A stretch of 64,000 bases of DNA, from the NCBI GenBank assembly GCA_021775095.1, contig JAJFII010000031.1, positions 1 to 64,000 of the forward strand. The letters run 5' to 3'. The position numbers and the translations under genes are program-made. This document shows positions 54,810 to 63,887 of the stretch, piece after piece. A model generated the notes under the pieces. The model had not been told where the DNA came from. It did not search any database and worked only from the letters and a program-made list of their open reading frames with translations. Positions within the stretch are counted from its first letter, which is position 1. Each line of letters opens with the position of its first letter. Source of the DNA: Rhodospirillales bacterium (lineage in GTDB: Bacteria > Pseudomonadota > Alphaproteobacteria > Rhodospirillales > Casp-alpha2).

Positions 54810-56378
54810 CTACAAACCCAGGGTTCGATCAGGTGGAAATAACAAAGTGACGATACTGCCTTTTCCAAGCTCGCTTTCAAAGGACAACTCTCCCCCATGA
54901 AGTTCCGTAAAGGATTTGCAAAGGGGCAAACCAAGGCCCGTTCCTTCTTGCTCCCGGGTCATCGTGTCTGCCACCTGTCCAAAGGGCTCAAAGGCGGTTT
55001 TCATGTCTTCAGGGGCGACACCAACGCCGTCATCGGACACTTGAACGACAACGCGGTCCAATTCGTCGATATCAATCTGGACAGAAACCTTACCACCTTT
55101 TTTGGAAAACTTGATGGCATTGGTAAGCAGGTTTAGCAAAATCTGCTTGATCCGAACCTGGTCAGCGTAAAGCAACGGGAAGTCATCTGGTATCGTTGCG
55201 CCGACAGTTACGCTCGATTTTCGGGCCCGCTCGCGGACCATTTCCAAACAATCGCTAACAACATCCTGAATATTTATGTTATCCTCACACAGATCTTGTG
55301 CGCCAGCTTCAACCTTCGATATATCGAGGATGTCGTTTATAAGATTAAGCAGATAACTTCCTGAACTGTGGATATGCCTCAGGTATTGAACATATTTCTG
55401 GTTTTTTACGGGGCCGAACATCTCCTCTTTCATCACTTCTGAAAAACCGATGATTGCATTCAACGGTGTACGGAGTTCATGACTCATGTTGGCCAGGAAC
55501 CGGCTTTTTAACTTATCCGCCGATTCCGCTTTGCTTTTCATGGTGTAGTATTCTTCCGCCAGTTCGGCTGTAGCAATCGCTTGTTCTTCCATCCGTGCGC
55601 GTTGATCTTCCGCCTCTAAAAGTACTTGCTGGCGTTGATCGTCAAGGAGCTTTCTCTCGGTAATATCATGTACCAGCCAGGTCAGCGTGTGGCTCTCGCC
55701 AACGGAAAACCAGCGCCCGACACATTCTATCCATACGGAGCTGCCATCGGTCCTTTCAAAAAAAACATCTTGGTGCGGTGTTTGCTCCCCGTCACATTCA
55801 GCCGAATAGGTGAGTTCTGGTATAATAGCGTTTATGTGAGTGCCGACTGCATCTGTGAAGCTTCGCCCAAAGATGGTTTCCGCAGCCTTGTTAAAGGTCG
55901 TCACGATCCCCTGTTCGTCAACGGTGACGATGCCATCGGCAACGGCACTAATGATTTGTGACAAATATTGTTCCTGCGCACGAAGTGTTTGCGCCGCGCG
56001 CATGTGAGCTGAATAATCGTGAATTTCAACAAGAAATTCGTCGCTAGAGGGATCCCCTTTGGGCCAGCGGGTTACCCACATCTTGGCATCGACTTTGTTC
56101 CCGGTTGCCGCTTTTAATTTGAGTGGTAGTCCCTCGGGTTCGTCCAATAGGATGCCTAACTTATGCTCCAGAACTTCGGCGTATTCACGGTCCATAAATT
56201 CACACAACGAACGCCCAATTAAACTCTTTTCGGTTTGGAATCCCATGATTTTAACGCCGGCCAAATTGATACAGACAATTTTACCTTCGTCGATGATGGC
56301 GACGAATTGATGAATCGCGTTGAAATTCTTTCCAAATTCCGAATTAGCACTTTGGATGCGTTCTGAAATCATATCCAT
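54810..56378 (-). CDS. two-PAS sensor histidine kinase
   Basis: A 522-residue kinase if the ATG at 56378 is used; a GTG at 56387 is too close to AAGGAG. Two PAS domains (~15-120 and ~135-255: IVGITTFNKAAETIFGRSF-like region, WLVHDITERK), a coiled stretch, HisKA with His300 (ANMSHELRTPLNA), and HATPase (LLTNAIKFSKKGG; DDGVGVAPED; GTGLGLPLC). No membrane segments. It resembles the DivJ/PleC-like soluble kinases of alphaproteobacteria. No partner regulator is adjacent. Confidence 0.9.
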   Translation of the reverse strand: MDMISERIQSANSEFGKNFNAIHQFVAIIDEGKIVCINLAGVKIMGFQTEKSLIGRSLCEFMDREYAEVLEHKLGILLDEPEGLPLKLKAATGNKVDAKMWVTRWPKGDPSSDEFLVEIHDYSAHMRAAQTLRAQEQYLSQIISAVADGIVTVDEQGIVTTFNKAAETIFGRSFTDAVGTHINAIIPELTYSAECDGEQTPHQDVFFERTDGSSVWIECVGRWFSVGESHTLTWLVHDITERKLLDDQRQQVLLEAEDQRARMEEQAIATAELAEEYYTMKSKAESADKLKSRFLANMSHELRTPLNAIIGFSEVMKEEMFGPVKNQKYVQYLRHIHSSGSYLLNLINDILDISKVEAGAQDLCEDNINIQDVVSDCLEMVRERARKSSVTVGATIPDDFPLLYADQVRIKQILLNLLTNAIKFSKKGGKVSVQIDIDELDRVVVQVSDDGVGVAPEDMKTAFEPFGQVADTMTREQEGTGLGLPLCKSFTELHGGELSFESELGKGSIVTLLFPPDRTLGL

Positions 56379-56387
56379 CAGACTCAC

Positions 56388-56734
56388 AAACTCCTTCGTG
56401 TGGAGACATTTTGTTCAACTGTGGAATAACCATATGCAATAGGTATTTCACTGAGATGAATGATATTCAAATTTGATGTGAACGAGTAATAACGGAATAT
56501 ATTCCTATTAACCAATCTTCGTCTGGTCGCCTCAACAAAGGGATTGGGGCTGGTGTTTATCCTATGGGAGCCGCCGTGCTGAGAGCCTCGTCGATTCACA
56601 GATGCACCCGGGCCGACCGAGATACCGGGCCGGCCCATAGGAGCCCGCACACCACATGTCCAGGCAATCGGAAATGAAATGCTGGCAGTTACATCCGACC
56701 CAAAGGCCGCAGACGAATTGGCAAACTTATCCCG
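56388..56734. other. non-coding region between kinase and dioxygenase genes
   Basis: About 350 bp with the kinase promoter in the AT-rich right part as read on the minus strand. An inverted pair TCCTATGGG (about 56560) and CCCATAGGA (about 56634) could form a long-range stem. No gene seen. Confidence 0.3.
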
Positions 56735-57640
56735 TTATCGGGATGTATTTTTAGCCGGTTTAGATGGCTTTTCGACAACAGGTGTCGGCGAAAGGGCCAT
56801 GTTCTGTTGATGCGCCGATGGCGGTTTGGCTGCGCCCAACTCACCCCAGGCCTTGGAGCCGAAAGGCCCCGAAATCGCGTCCAGGATATCCGGGTCCATG
56901 TCACGGGTCGGCACCGGATCGGAGCGGAAATAACCGAACCGGTCCTCGCCACGGACCAGCAGTGCCGAATCCCGACTGTCCATTTGACGGACGTGCGGCG
57001 CGACGTAACGGATTGCCAGGCCGTAACGACGGTCGTTCGATCGGTTAGGCGGCGAACCGTGAACGATTTTGACATGATGCAGCGACAGCTCGCCCTTTTT
57101 GAGAAGCAGGCTAACGGCTTTTTCCGTGTCAACATCAACGGCGATTTCCTCATGGGTGAAAAGCATATTTGCACTGCCGATCTGCGACGGCTGATGGTTG
57201 AACTGGGGCGCTTTGTGGGTGCCGGGGATAACCTGCATGGCACCGTTCTCTAGCGTACTGGATGCCAGTGCAATCCAGGCGGAGCAGACGTCGTCCGGCT
57301 CCAGTCCCCAATAGTAGGAATCCTGGTGCCAGGCAACAAAGGCCGGATCATGAGGCTCCTTGACGAACAGGCTTGTGCCCCAGCACAGGATGTTCGGACC
57401 GAGCACGCTTTCCACCGCGTCAAGAATGGCCGGGTGGGAAACGGTATCAAAGATCGCCATCAGCTTCAAATGGCCTTTATTGCGGATAACGCTGCCAGCC
57501 TTCTCGCCACTGTCGGCTTCAAAACGCTCGAGGCGCCGGCGCAGGGCGTCGGCTTCCGCGTGGGTTAAGCCGGGGATCGGGCAGACGTAGCCGTCCCGTT
57601 GGTAGGCGGCAATCTGTTGGGTGCTGAGTGTGGTGTTCAT
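56735..57640 (-). CDS. phytanoyl-CoA dioxygenase (PhyH)-family protein
   Basis: A 301-residue Fe(II)/2-oxoglutarate dioxygenase. ATG 57640 with a GGGGG leader is preferred to an upstream start. The facial triad is visible: His105 and Asp107 (AWHQDSYYW) and His194 (KIVHGSPPN); Arg204/205 would bind 2-oxoglutarate. It hydroxylates an unactivated carbon of an unknown substrate. The C-terminal tail (TPVVEKPSKPAKN) is lysine/proline-rich and likely disordered. No nearby pathway genes assign a substrate. Confidence 0.87.
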   Translation of the reverse strand: MNTTLSTQQIAAYQRDGYVCPIPGLTHAEADALRRRLERFEADSGEKAGSVIRNKGHLKLMAIFDTVSHPAILDAVESVLGPNILCWGTSLFVKEPHDPAFVAWHQDSYYWGLEPDDVCSAWIALASSTLENGAMQVIPGTHKAPQFNHQPSQIGSANMLFTHEEIAVDVDTEKAVSLLLKKGELSLHHVKIVHGSPPNRSNDRRYGLAIRYVAPHVRQMDSRDSALLVRGEDRFGYFRSDPVPTRDMDPDILDAISGPFGSKAWGELGAAKPPSAHQQNMALSPTPVVEKPSKPAKNTSR

Positions 57641-57984
57641 ATCCGCCCCCTTAAATGAAAATCTCAAGGTACGCCAGTTTGTAGGCGCAGGGCAATGGCA
57701 ATGGCCCGCCAAGGCTTTTTTCGAAGGCCGGTAATAGCGAGACGCCGCTTCGCGGGACTTCCAGCAGAGCCTAAATGCAAATTACTGTATTTGTCGGTAT
57801 ATCTGCGCTCGCCAACGATTTTCGTGACCGGACAAATTGCCTGGACGTTTGCGGATTATCCGGCCGCAAGGATTAAGCGGCAGGCAACGCGCCACAATTT
57901 CGCCAATCCCCCAACCGTGCGCACCTCCCCAGCCCAACTCTTTACCAAGAGAGGGGCTGGGGTATATTTAGCAGATTCACGATA

Positions 57985-58260
57985 CATAAGGGTCAGGACC
58001 CCTTAATTTCATCCATTCTGCGGAGGCGATTTATCTTATCGGTTAGGCGGAAGGACGCAGGAAACCTCACGGTTTTCAAGTTTTTTCAACGAAGCCAGAG
58101 AGATAAAGCGCCCCGCCCCAAGGGGTTTGTCCGTAGGCTCGCGCCTTGTGCGAAAACAAGGCTCGAATATGCCCAGCATTTCCTTGCGCTTGTTTTCTTG
58201 TATTCGTAAGCTTACGGACAAACAGAATTGCATGAAATTAATGGCTCCTGACCCTAAATG
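57985..58260. mobile_element. 276-bp MITE-like element with terminal inverted repeats
   Basis: The left end 57985-58020 and the reverse complement of 58223-58260 align over about 36-38 bases (shared AGGGTCAGGA, TTAATTTCAT and ATTCTG; a few mismatches). Inside are GCCTTGT-GCGAAA-ACAAGGC (a 7-bp stem) and a TTTGTCCGTA repeat in inverted copy. No transposase is recognised; a 65-codon internal minus-strand frame (58036-58233) begins in the right repeat but has no family. It occupies the unusually long gap between the dioxygenase and GST genes. It is probably a non-autonomous element or a deleted insertion sequence. Confidence 0.6.
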
Positions 58261-58300
58261 TCGGTGTCACCACAGCTTAAATGAAAAGAACCCCATTCAT

Positions 58301-58999
58301 ATGAAACCAGCCAGATTGCATTATTTTAAAGGACGGGGACGGGCGGAAACAACGCGTTGGATGTTGGCTATCAATAACATCGATTTTGTAAACATTTCCC
58401 TGCATGACCATCACGATTTTGACAACCTGAAAGCCACGGGAAAATTACCTTTTAACCAGCTTCCTCTGCTTGAAATTGACGATCTCAAACTATCCCAAAG
58501 TAGCGCAATGATTGCTTATTTGGCGAGACGCGGTGCCTTCTATGGCAGGACGGACGCTGACGCCGTGCTGTGCGATATGGTGGTAGGTGCCGTTGCTGAC
58601 TTTAATGTACCGGCCATGCAATTTGCCTTCAAGGCAGATAAACGTGACGCCGCCAGGGATCTTTATGCATCACTGGAAAAGTTTGGCAGACACTTCGAAA
58701 CAATTCTGAAACACCAGGGTGGCACCTATATGGTCGCAGATCAGTTAACTGTTGCTGATATCATTCTGGCGGAATCGTTAACGTCCTTTATCGAATTTGT
58801 TCCGGCCTGCCTCGACGATTTTCCCGATTTAAAAAAATTACAGGGGCGTGTGGTTTCTAATCCTCTCATAAGAACCTATTTGGACTCGGCCAACCGATGG
58901 CGGCGACCTGATGAGCAATATATCATCGATGTCGCACGGGTTTTGTGTCGCGCTCTGCCCTCCCATATGCCGCAACCGGATCGGTTTGTAAAAAACTGA
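58301..58999 (+). CDS. glutathione S-transferase-family protein
   Basis: A 232-residue GST. The start at 58301 fits the family start (LHYFKGRGRAETTRWML region); a longer frame would begin inside the repeat element. Thioredoxin-like N-domain with Tyr8 and the QLPLLEIDD/SSAMIAYLARR glutathione-binding part, then an all-helical C-domain (MVADQLTVADIILAE). It resembles sigma-class GSTs. It conjugates or isomerises small electrophiles with glutathione. No operon partner is clear. Confidence 0.85.
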   Translation: MKPARLHYFKGRGRAETTRWMLAINNIDFVNISLHDHHDFDNLKATGKLPFNQLPLLEIDDLKLSQSSAMIAYLARRGAFYGRTDADAVLCDMVVGAVADFNVPAMQFAFKADKRDAARDLYASLEKFGRHFETILKHQGGTYMVADQLTVADIILAESLTSFIEFVPACLDDFPDLKKLQGRVVSNPLIRTYLDSANRWRRPDEQYIIDVARVLCRALPSHMPQPDRFVKN

Positions 59000-59134
59000 C
59001 GGGATGTCGCCGGCCCTTTTTTGCGGTTCGGGCGCGTCCGGTGCGAATGCCTAACAGGCGGTATCAAATCGCTCACCGGTCGTTTTAATGCGGCATAACG
59101 AGACAGGGGAGGCCGTTTCGGTTATCGTTTTCCC

Positions 59135-60091
59135 ATGACCGCAAACCCGACCATTCCCTATCTTTCGCAAGACGTTCTCGCTGGACTTGGCATTACCACT
59201 TCCGAGGTCGTCGATGTCATAGAGGCTTTTATTATTGGCAAATCCAAAGGAACCGTTTGGAGTGCACCAAAAGCCGTTATATTGCCGCCCGACGGGCGCT
59301 ATATGATGGCTGCCCTGGCCGCATCGGACGATCCAAATTTATTGGCCGTCAAGACAGTGGTTCTGAATCCGCGAAATCCCGACCGGGGGCTTCCTCAAAT
59401 AAATGGTCTTGTCACCATGCTCGACAGTGAAACCGGGCTGCCTGTTGCCATTGTTGACGGCAATTGGATCACGGCCGTACGGACGGCCGGTCTCAGTGCC
59501 GTTGCCGCAAAATACATGGCAAACCGCAATTCCTCCGTCATGGCGTTTGTCGGATGCGGGGTCCAGGCAAGGAGCCATCTGCAGGCTTTTTCCGATCTGT
59601 ACCCGCTAAAAAAGATCAAGGTTTTCGGTCGTGGCCGAACTAATATTGATGAATTGTGTCAATTGGCGGATGACCTGGGGCTGTCGTCTGAGGTCTGTGA
59701 AACGGGCGAAGAAACCCTAAAAAATGTCGATCTGGTTGTCTCGTCGGTTACGTTGACAGGGCCTGTTGATCCTTTTTTGGACGCAAATTTATTGGCACCG
59801 GGTTGTTTTGTAGCGGTCACCGATCTGGGTGTGCCATGGCACAAAGACAGTTTTCCCGCATTCAACCTGATCACGATTGATGATAGGGACCAGGAAGCGG
59901 CGTTACCCCACAAACTTGTTAAACCTGAACTGATAACCGGTGACTTATCGGAGTTGGTTTTAGGTACATTTAACGGCCGCAACCAAGCCGAGGATCGGAC
60001 GGCGTTTATATTCCGGGGTCACGCGCTTGGCGATTTGGCATTGGCGACCCTGGCTTTTCGCCGGTTCAGCGACATCAACAGGACCTGTTAA
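59135..60091 (+). CDS. ornithine cyclodeaminase/mu-crystallin-family protein
   Basis: A 318-residue NAD(P)-dependent protein. N-terminal substrate part (KAVILPPDGRYMMA; AVKTVVLNPRNP; LVTMLDSETGLPVAIVDG; AVRTAGLSAVAA) and Rossmann motif (VGCGVQARSHLQA) are standard. The family includes ornithine cyclodeaminase, alanine dehydrogenase and ketimine reductases. The specific reaction cannot be told, but imino-acid chemistry fits the amino-acid flavour of the window. Convergent with the EamA gene. Confidence 0.87.
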   Translation: MTANPTIPYLSQDVLAGLGITTSEVVDVIEAFIIGKSKGTVWSAPKAVILPPDGRYMMAALAASDDPNLLAVKTVVLNPRNPDRGLPQINGLVTMLDSETGLPVAIVDGNWITAVRTAGLSAVAAKYMANRNSSVMAFVGCGVQARSHLQAFSDLYPLKKIKVFGRGRTNIDELCQLADDLGLSSEVCETGEETLKNVDLVVSSVTLTGPVDPFLDANLLAPGCFVAVTDLGVPWHKDSFPAFNLITIDDRDQEAALPHKLVKPELITGDLSELVLGTFNGRNQAEDRTAFIFRGHALGDLALATLAFRRFSDINRTC

Positions 60092-60119
60092 GGGATGCCA
60101 AAGTGTCGCCGGTCGACGG

Positions 60120-60965
60120 TCATTTGTTTGCCTTCAGCATCACGACACCAATCAAGGTGATGGCGGTTGAAGCCAGCCGGACCAGATTAAGCCGTTCCTT
60201 CAGGAAAAAGACGCCAAAAAGCACAGCAAAAACCATGCTGGTTTCACGCACGGCAGAGACCAATGCCAGAGGTGCCAGGGTCATTGCCCAAAGGACGATC
60301 CAATAGGCAACCAGAGAAACCAGACCTGAGACCAAGCCCAGTTTCCACGTTGCACGGACGTCAACAGCCAACTGCTGCCTCTTCAAATATAGGGCAATGG
60401 CAATTATTGGAAGTCCGTCGAATATATTGAGCCAGATAATATAACTATGGGCGCTGTCGGCAAGCCGCGCCCCAAGCCCATCGACTACCGTATAACCGGC
60501 GATAAACAGACCTGTGCCCAAGGCATAAAAAATAGCCTTCGGTTGCCTGAACCCGCTGGCACCGCGGGTTAAAGTCAGACTCATGATGCCAAGGGCAATC
60601 AGAACAATCGACGCCGTCGCCTGGCGGCTCAATATCTCGCCAACCAGGGTCGCCGATACCATGGCAACGATGAGGGGTGACGCGCCACGGGCAAGCGGAT
60701 AGACGTGACTCAAGTCGCCGTAACGATAGGCGCGCATAAGAAACAGGAAATAGCCCGTATGCAAGACCGTCGAGGCAGCAATATAGGGCCAGGAATCAGC
60801 GGTTGGTAAAGCCACGAAGGGAACCGCTAACAAGGCGATTGCAGCCTGACTTGCCATCATGATGGCAACCATGATCAGGCGGTCTGCATTGCCTTTAACC
60901 ACCGTGTTCCAAGCCGCATGAAGCATGGCCGCGACGACGACCATCAAGAACACTGTGATTGTCAT
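60120..60965 (-). CDS. EamA/DMT-family transporter
   Basis: A 281-residue inner-membrane protein with ten hydrophobic segments in two five-segment repeats, typical of drug/metabolite exporters. AGGAG precedes the ATG. The AAWNTVVKGNADR N-terminal motif and FLKERLNLVRLASTAITLIGV ending are family hallmarks. It likely exports an amino acid or metabolite. Confidence 0.87.
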   Translation of the reverse strand: MTITVFLMVVVAAMLHAAWNTVVKGNADRLIMVAIMMASQAAIALLAVPFVALPTADSWPYIAASTVLHTGYFLFLMRAYRYGDLSHVYPLARGASPLIVAMVSATLVGEILSRQATASIVLIALGIMSLTLTRGASGFRQPKAIFYALGTGLFIAGYTVVDGLGARLADSAHSYIIWLNIFDGLPIIAIALYLKRQQLAVDVRATWKLGLVSGLVSLVAYWIVLWAMTLAPLALVSAVRETSMVFAVLFGVFFLKERLNLVRLASTAITLIGVVMLKANK

Positions 60966-61273
60966 TTTGAACTCCTAAAGGGTCGACATCAATTCCTGAG
61001 TAACCAGGATTTCGAATTTTGACAGCCCCCCAGGTAAATCGCAATCCATCGGGCAGGGGTACCTTTGACGCCAGGCGCAAGGACGTCGGTAGGAACCATT
61101 GATAGGGACATTAATTTGACATTAAGCGAGCCCTATTGAAATATCTCAAGGCGAAATCGGATAAGTAACTCCTGCGATGGCGCTTTCCGCGACAACACAA
61201 TCGGGCAAAACGTGCCACGGGCAACAGATAAAAATATTTTGAATAAAGAGGATAACAAAGGAACCATCATCAG

Positions 61274-61690
61274 ATGAAAACAGAAAGTCAAACTGAACAC
61301 TGCCTGACAAATCATCCCATCAAGGTTGCCTTTGTTGTTGATAACGTGGCGGCGGCAATGGATTTTTACAGCAAAACCCTGGACCTGGAAGTTGATGCCG
61401 TTTACCCCAGCGAATTCGGTCCAGAGGAAAACTTCGTATTCCTAAAATCAAAAACCATATACCTGGAGCTGTTACCCTATAAAGCCATGGATGGCGCGCC
61501 GGTTGGGTTCCATCATCTGGCCTTTTGGTCCGACGACGTTCAACGGCATTTGGATGACCTGAAAGCCCGTGGTGCCAAAATCACCTCGCAGGCTTTCCCC
61601 GCCGGTGTCGGCGGCATCACACTTGGTGATTTGGAAGGACCGGGTGGGGTTCGGCTCCGCCTGTTCAATCAACAGAAATTAGAATTTTAG
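61274..61690 (+). CDS. VOC-family (glyoxalase-like) protein
   Basis: A 138-residue protein with KVAFVVDNVAAAMDFYSKTL, GFHHLAFWSDDVQRHLDDL and GPGGVRLRLFNQ. These follow the VOC module layout and resemble methylmalonyl-CoA epimerase or glyoxalase I relatives, with His in the second motif. One expected N-terminal metal His is not obvious (PIKVAFVV), so metal binding is uncertain. Stands alone. Confidence 0.82.
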   Translation: MKTESQTEHCLTNHPIKVAFVVDNVAAAMDFYSKTLDLEVDAVYPSEFGPEENFVFLKSKTIYLELLPYKAMDGAPVGFHHLAFWSDDVQRHLDDLKARGAKITSQAFPAGVGGITLGDLEGPGGVRLRLFNQQKLEF

Positions 61691-61986
61691 TTGGCGGTGG
61701 TATCCCGTCCCCGTAAAGGCCTTTATGTCTCGGCTGAAGCCATCACCAGCATTGGCAGATGGATGTTCCGGGAGGAGAAAACACGGTGTTTTTTGGCAGT
61801 CTGCTAGAGCGAGTCTTCCCTAATTGGAACCACTGGGACGCCGAGCCCGGGTCGGTGTTAGATTAACTTTTACTGCCGCCCTGCCGCTTCAAGCTCAGCT
61901 TCGTTCCTCTCGCAAATTTTCCCAGGTCCCAATTTGTTCATCAACGCCCTTGCGTTGCGATATTTTTCGGCTGCAGGTCGCTGATA
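61691..61986. other. non-coding region, nothing recognised
   Basis: About 300 bp between convergent genes. No gene, RNA or clear repeat seen. Confidence 0.3.
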
Positions 61987-62853
61987 TTATAAAGTTTTGA
62001 TGATGTTGGAAAATTGGTCTTCGCCCATACCAGCATCATAGGCCCTTTTGAACTGCTGTGCGGTTGCCAATAAAAGAACGGCCTTTTCGCCACTCTTGTG
62101 CGCCAGGTTGGCTGCGGTCTGCATGTCCTTGGCGGCAATTCTTAGCCGACCTTCATTGCTGTCACGGCGGTTGACCATGTCGCTGGCAAATTTTGTAAAT
62201 ACCTGCGAGCTGCCAATCCCTCCACATTCATTGACAACGTCGGCAAACACCGTTGTATCGATGTCTGTCGCCTCGCAGACTTTGAGGATTTCGGCCGCGG
62301 CCAGCAAATTGATTGTGCCCAGTGCATTCTGCAGCAATTTAACCGCACTAGCCGTGCCACTTGGGCCCGCGAATCGGCTGCGGTAGCCCACACGCTTGGC
62401 GAGTTTGCTGAAACCCGCATAAATCGGTTGCGGACCGGAAAACAGGAAATACAAACGTCCCTCTACGGCCATCGATGGTGTCCCGAACACCGGAGCATCG
62501 CAATAGGTGACATTTTTTTCACCACATCGGGCAACAGTCTCGCCGACAAAATCCGGCGCATGGGCACCGAAATCGATGATGAGACGATGGTTTTTTGCCG
62601 GCCGTGCCAGGATTTGATTTATCACAGTGCCGACAGCCCCGGGGTGCGGCAAACACAAGAAGATACAATCCGCTGTGACCGCCCCTTCGTCACCGCGTTG
62701 TGCATCGAATTCGGCGCAAATCTGATCGATTTTATCCCCATCTAAATCGCGTACAATCAGCGGATGGCATGGCGAAGACAATTTGCAGGCAATTGGCATC
62801 CCCATGGCACCCAAACCATAAAAAGCGTAGGAATCGGCGGAAAAGTCGTTCAT
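61987..62853 (-). CDS. 6PGDH-like beta-hydroxyacid dehydrogenase
   Basis: A 288-residue NAD(P)-dependent dehydrogenase of the 3-hydroxyisobutyrate/tartronate-semialdehyde group. Cofactor motif YGLGAMGMPIA, substrate-binding DAPVFGTPSMAVEG and catalytic Lys (AVKLLQNAL) are present. It oxidises a beta-hydroxy acid to the semialdehyde. It is divergent from the amidohydrolase gene at 62948, suggesting a shared pathway. Confidence 0.88.
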   Translation of the reverse strand: MNDFSADSYAFYGLGAMGMPIACKLSSPCHPLIVRDLDGDKIDQICAEFDAQRGDEGAVTADCIFLCLPHPGAVGTVINQILARPAKNHRLIIDFGAHAPDFVGETVARCGEKNVTYCDAPVFGTPSMAVEGRLYFLFSGPQPIYAGFSKLAKRVGYRSRFAGPSGTASAVKLLQNALGTINLLAAAEILKVCEATDIDTTVFADVVNECGGIGSSQVFTKFASDMVNRRDSNEGRLRIAAKDMQTAANLAHKSGEKAVLLLATAQQFKRAYDAGMGEDQFSNIIKTL

Positions 62854-62947
62854 TTTGGTACCATAGTTTGGGTTGATTTATTGGAATGCAACAAATACAA
62901 TATATATTGTATTAACACAAGATTGAATTGGTATGAGGAAAACGTCC

Positions 62948-63856
62948 ATGGCACACTTGCGATTTTTAGACAGCCATCATCACCTTTGGGATTTACAAGG
63001 CCTCAGCCACCCGTGGCTCCAAGAGGCACCGGTTCAGATGCATTTTGGTGACTATAAAACAATTCGAAAGGACTATCTGCCGACAGATTTTGCCGCCGAT
63101 ACGGCGGCGTTTGAACTGGTTGCATCGGTCCATATCGAGGCCGGGGTCAGGTCGGGGTTGCAGCTGCAGGAAAGCCAGTGGATAACGGAAATGCATGCGG
63201 AGCATGGCATTCCCGATGCGGCCGTTGCCAAGGCCGCCCTCGATCAGACAGGCATCGAAGCCGAATTGGAACGGCAGTCCGCAATGGATATTGTTCGTGG
63301 CGTCCGTGACATGTTATTTCCGCCCGGCCGTCTCCATGCCCAAGCCAAAGTTTCCGACAGTAACCTGGCCGACAAAAACTGGCTCCATGGGTTTTCTCTC
63401 TTGTCAAAATATGGTTTGAGTTTTGATCTTCAGGCACCGCCGCCTGTGATGGCGGCGGTTGCCGAAATGTTGGCGGAATACCCGGATACCCAGGTTGTTT
63501 TAACCCATTGCGGGTTGCCCTTGGACCGTAGCGACGAAGGTCGCGAAAACTGGCGGCAGGGCATGAAGGCATTGGCCGAACAGCCCAACTTGCAGGTCAA
63601 GATTTCCGGCTTGCCGATGACCGACAGGCATTGGACGGAAGAAAGCTTAAGGCCCTGGGTCCTCGAAACCATAGATTTTTTTGGGCCCGCGCGCTGTATG
63701 TTTGGCAGCAATTTTCCCGTTGATAAACTGTTTAGCGATTATCCCACCCTGATTTCCGCTTATTCGCGGATTATCGGCGGTTTTTCTGATGCCGAACGCG
63801 AGGCCATGTTTGTTACCAATGCCGCCGGTTTTTATCGGCTTGATATTTCGGATTGA
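62948..63856 (+). CDS. amidohydrolase-family lactonase-like protein (COG3618)
   Basis: A 302-residue TIM-barrel hydrolase. ATG 62948 is used (GAGGA upstream) rather than one 15 bp earlier. It has the FLDSHHHLWDL start, a barrel His (VVLTHCGLPLD), and CMFGSNFPVDKLF at the end. These match L-fuconolactonase, 4-sulfomuconolactone hydrolase and related lactonases. In this group FGSNFP replaces FGSDYP, as here. It probably opens a lactone of a sugar acid or aromatic breakdown product. Divergent from the beta-hydroxyacid dehydrogenase. Confidence 0.87.
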   Translation: MAHLRFLDSHHHLWDLQGLSHPWLQEAPVQMHFGDYKTIRKDYLPTDFAADTAAFELVASVHIEAGVRSGLQLQESQWITEMHAEHGIPDAAVAKAALDQTGIEAELERQSAMDIVRGVRDMLFPPGRLHAQAKVSDSNLADKNWLHGFSLLSKYGLSFDLQAPPPVMAAVAEMLAEYPDTQVVLTHCGLPLDRSDEGRENWRQGMKALAEQPNLQVKISGLPMTDRHWTEESLRPWVLETIDFFGPARCMFGSNFPVDKLFSDYPTLISAYSRIIGGFSDAEREAMFVTNAAGFYRLDISD

Positions 63857-63887
63857 CCGCCTCCGGGATTGGGTGGCGTGGGGATCC

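Noticed and set aside
58036-58233. 65-codon frame inside the repeat element as a possible transposase piece
   Set aside because: No transposase motif is visible; its start lies in the terminal repeat and the composition is unremarkable.
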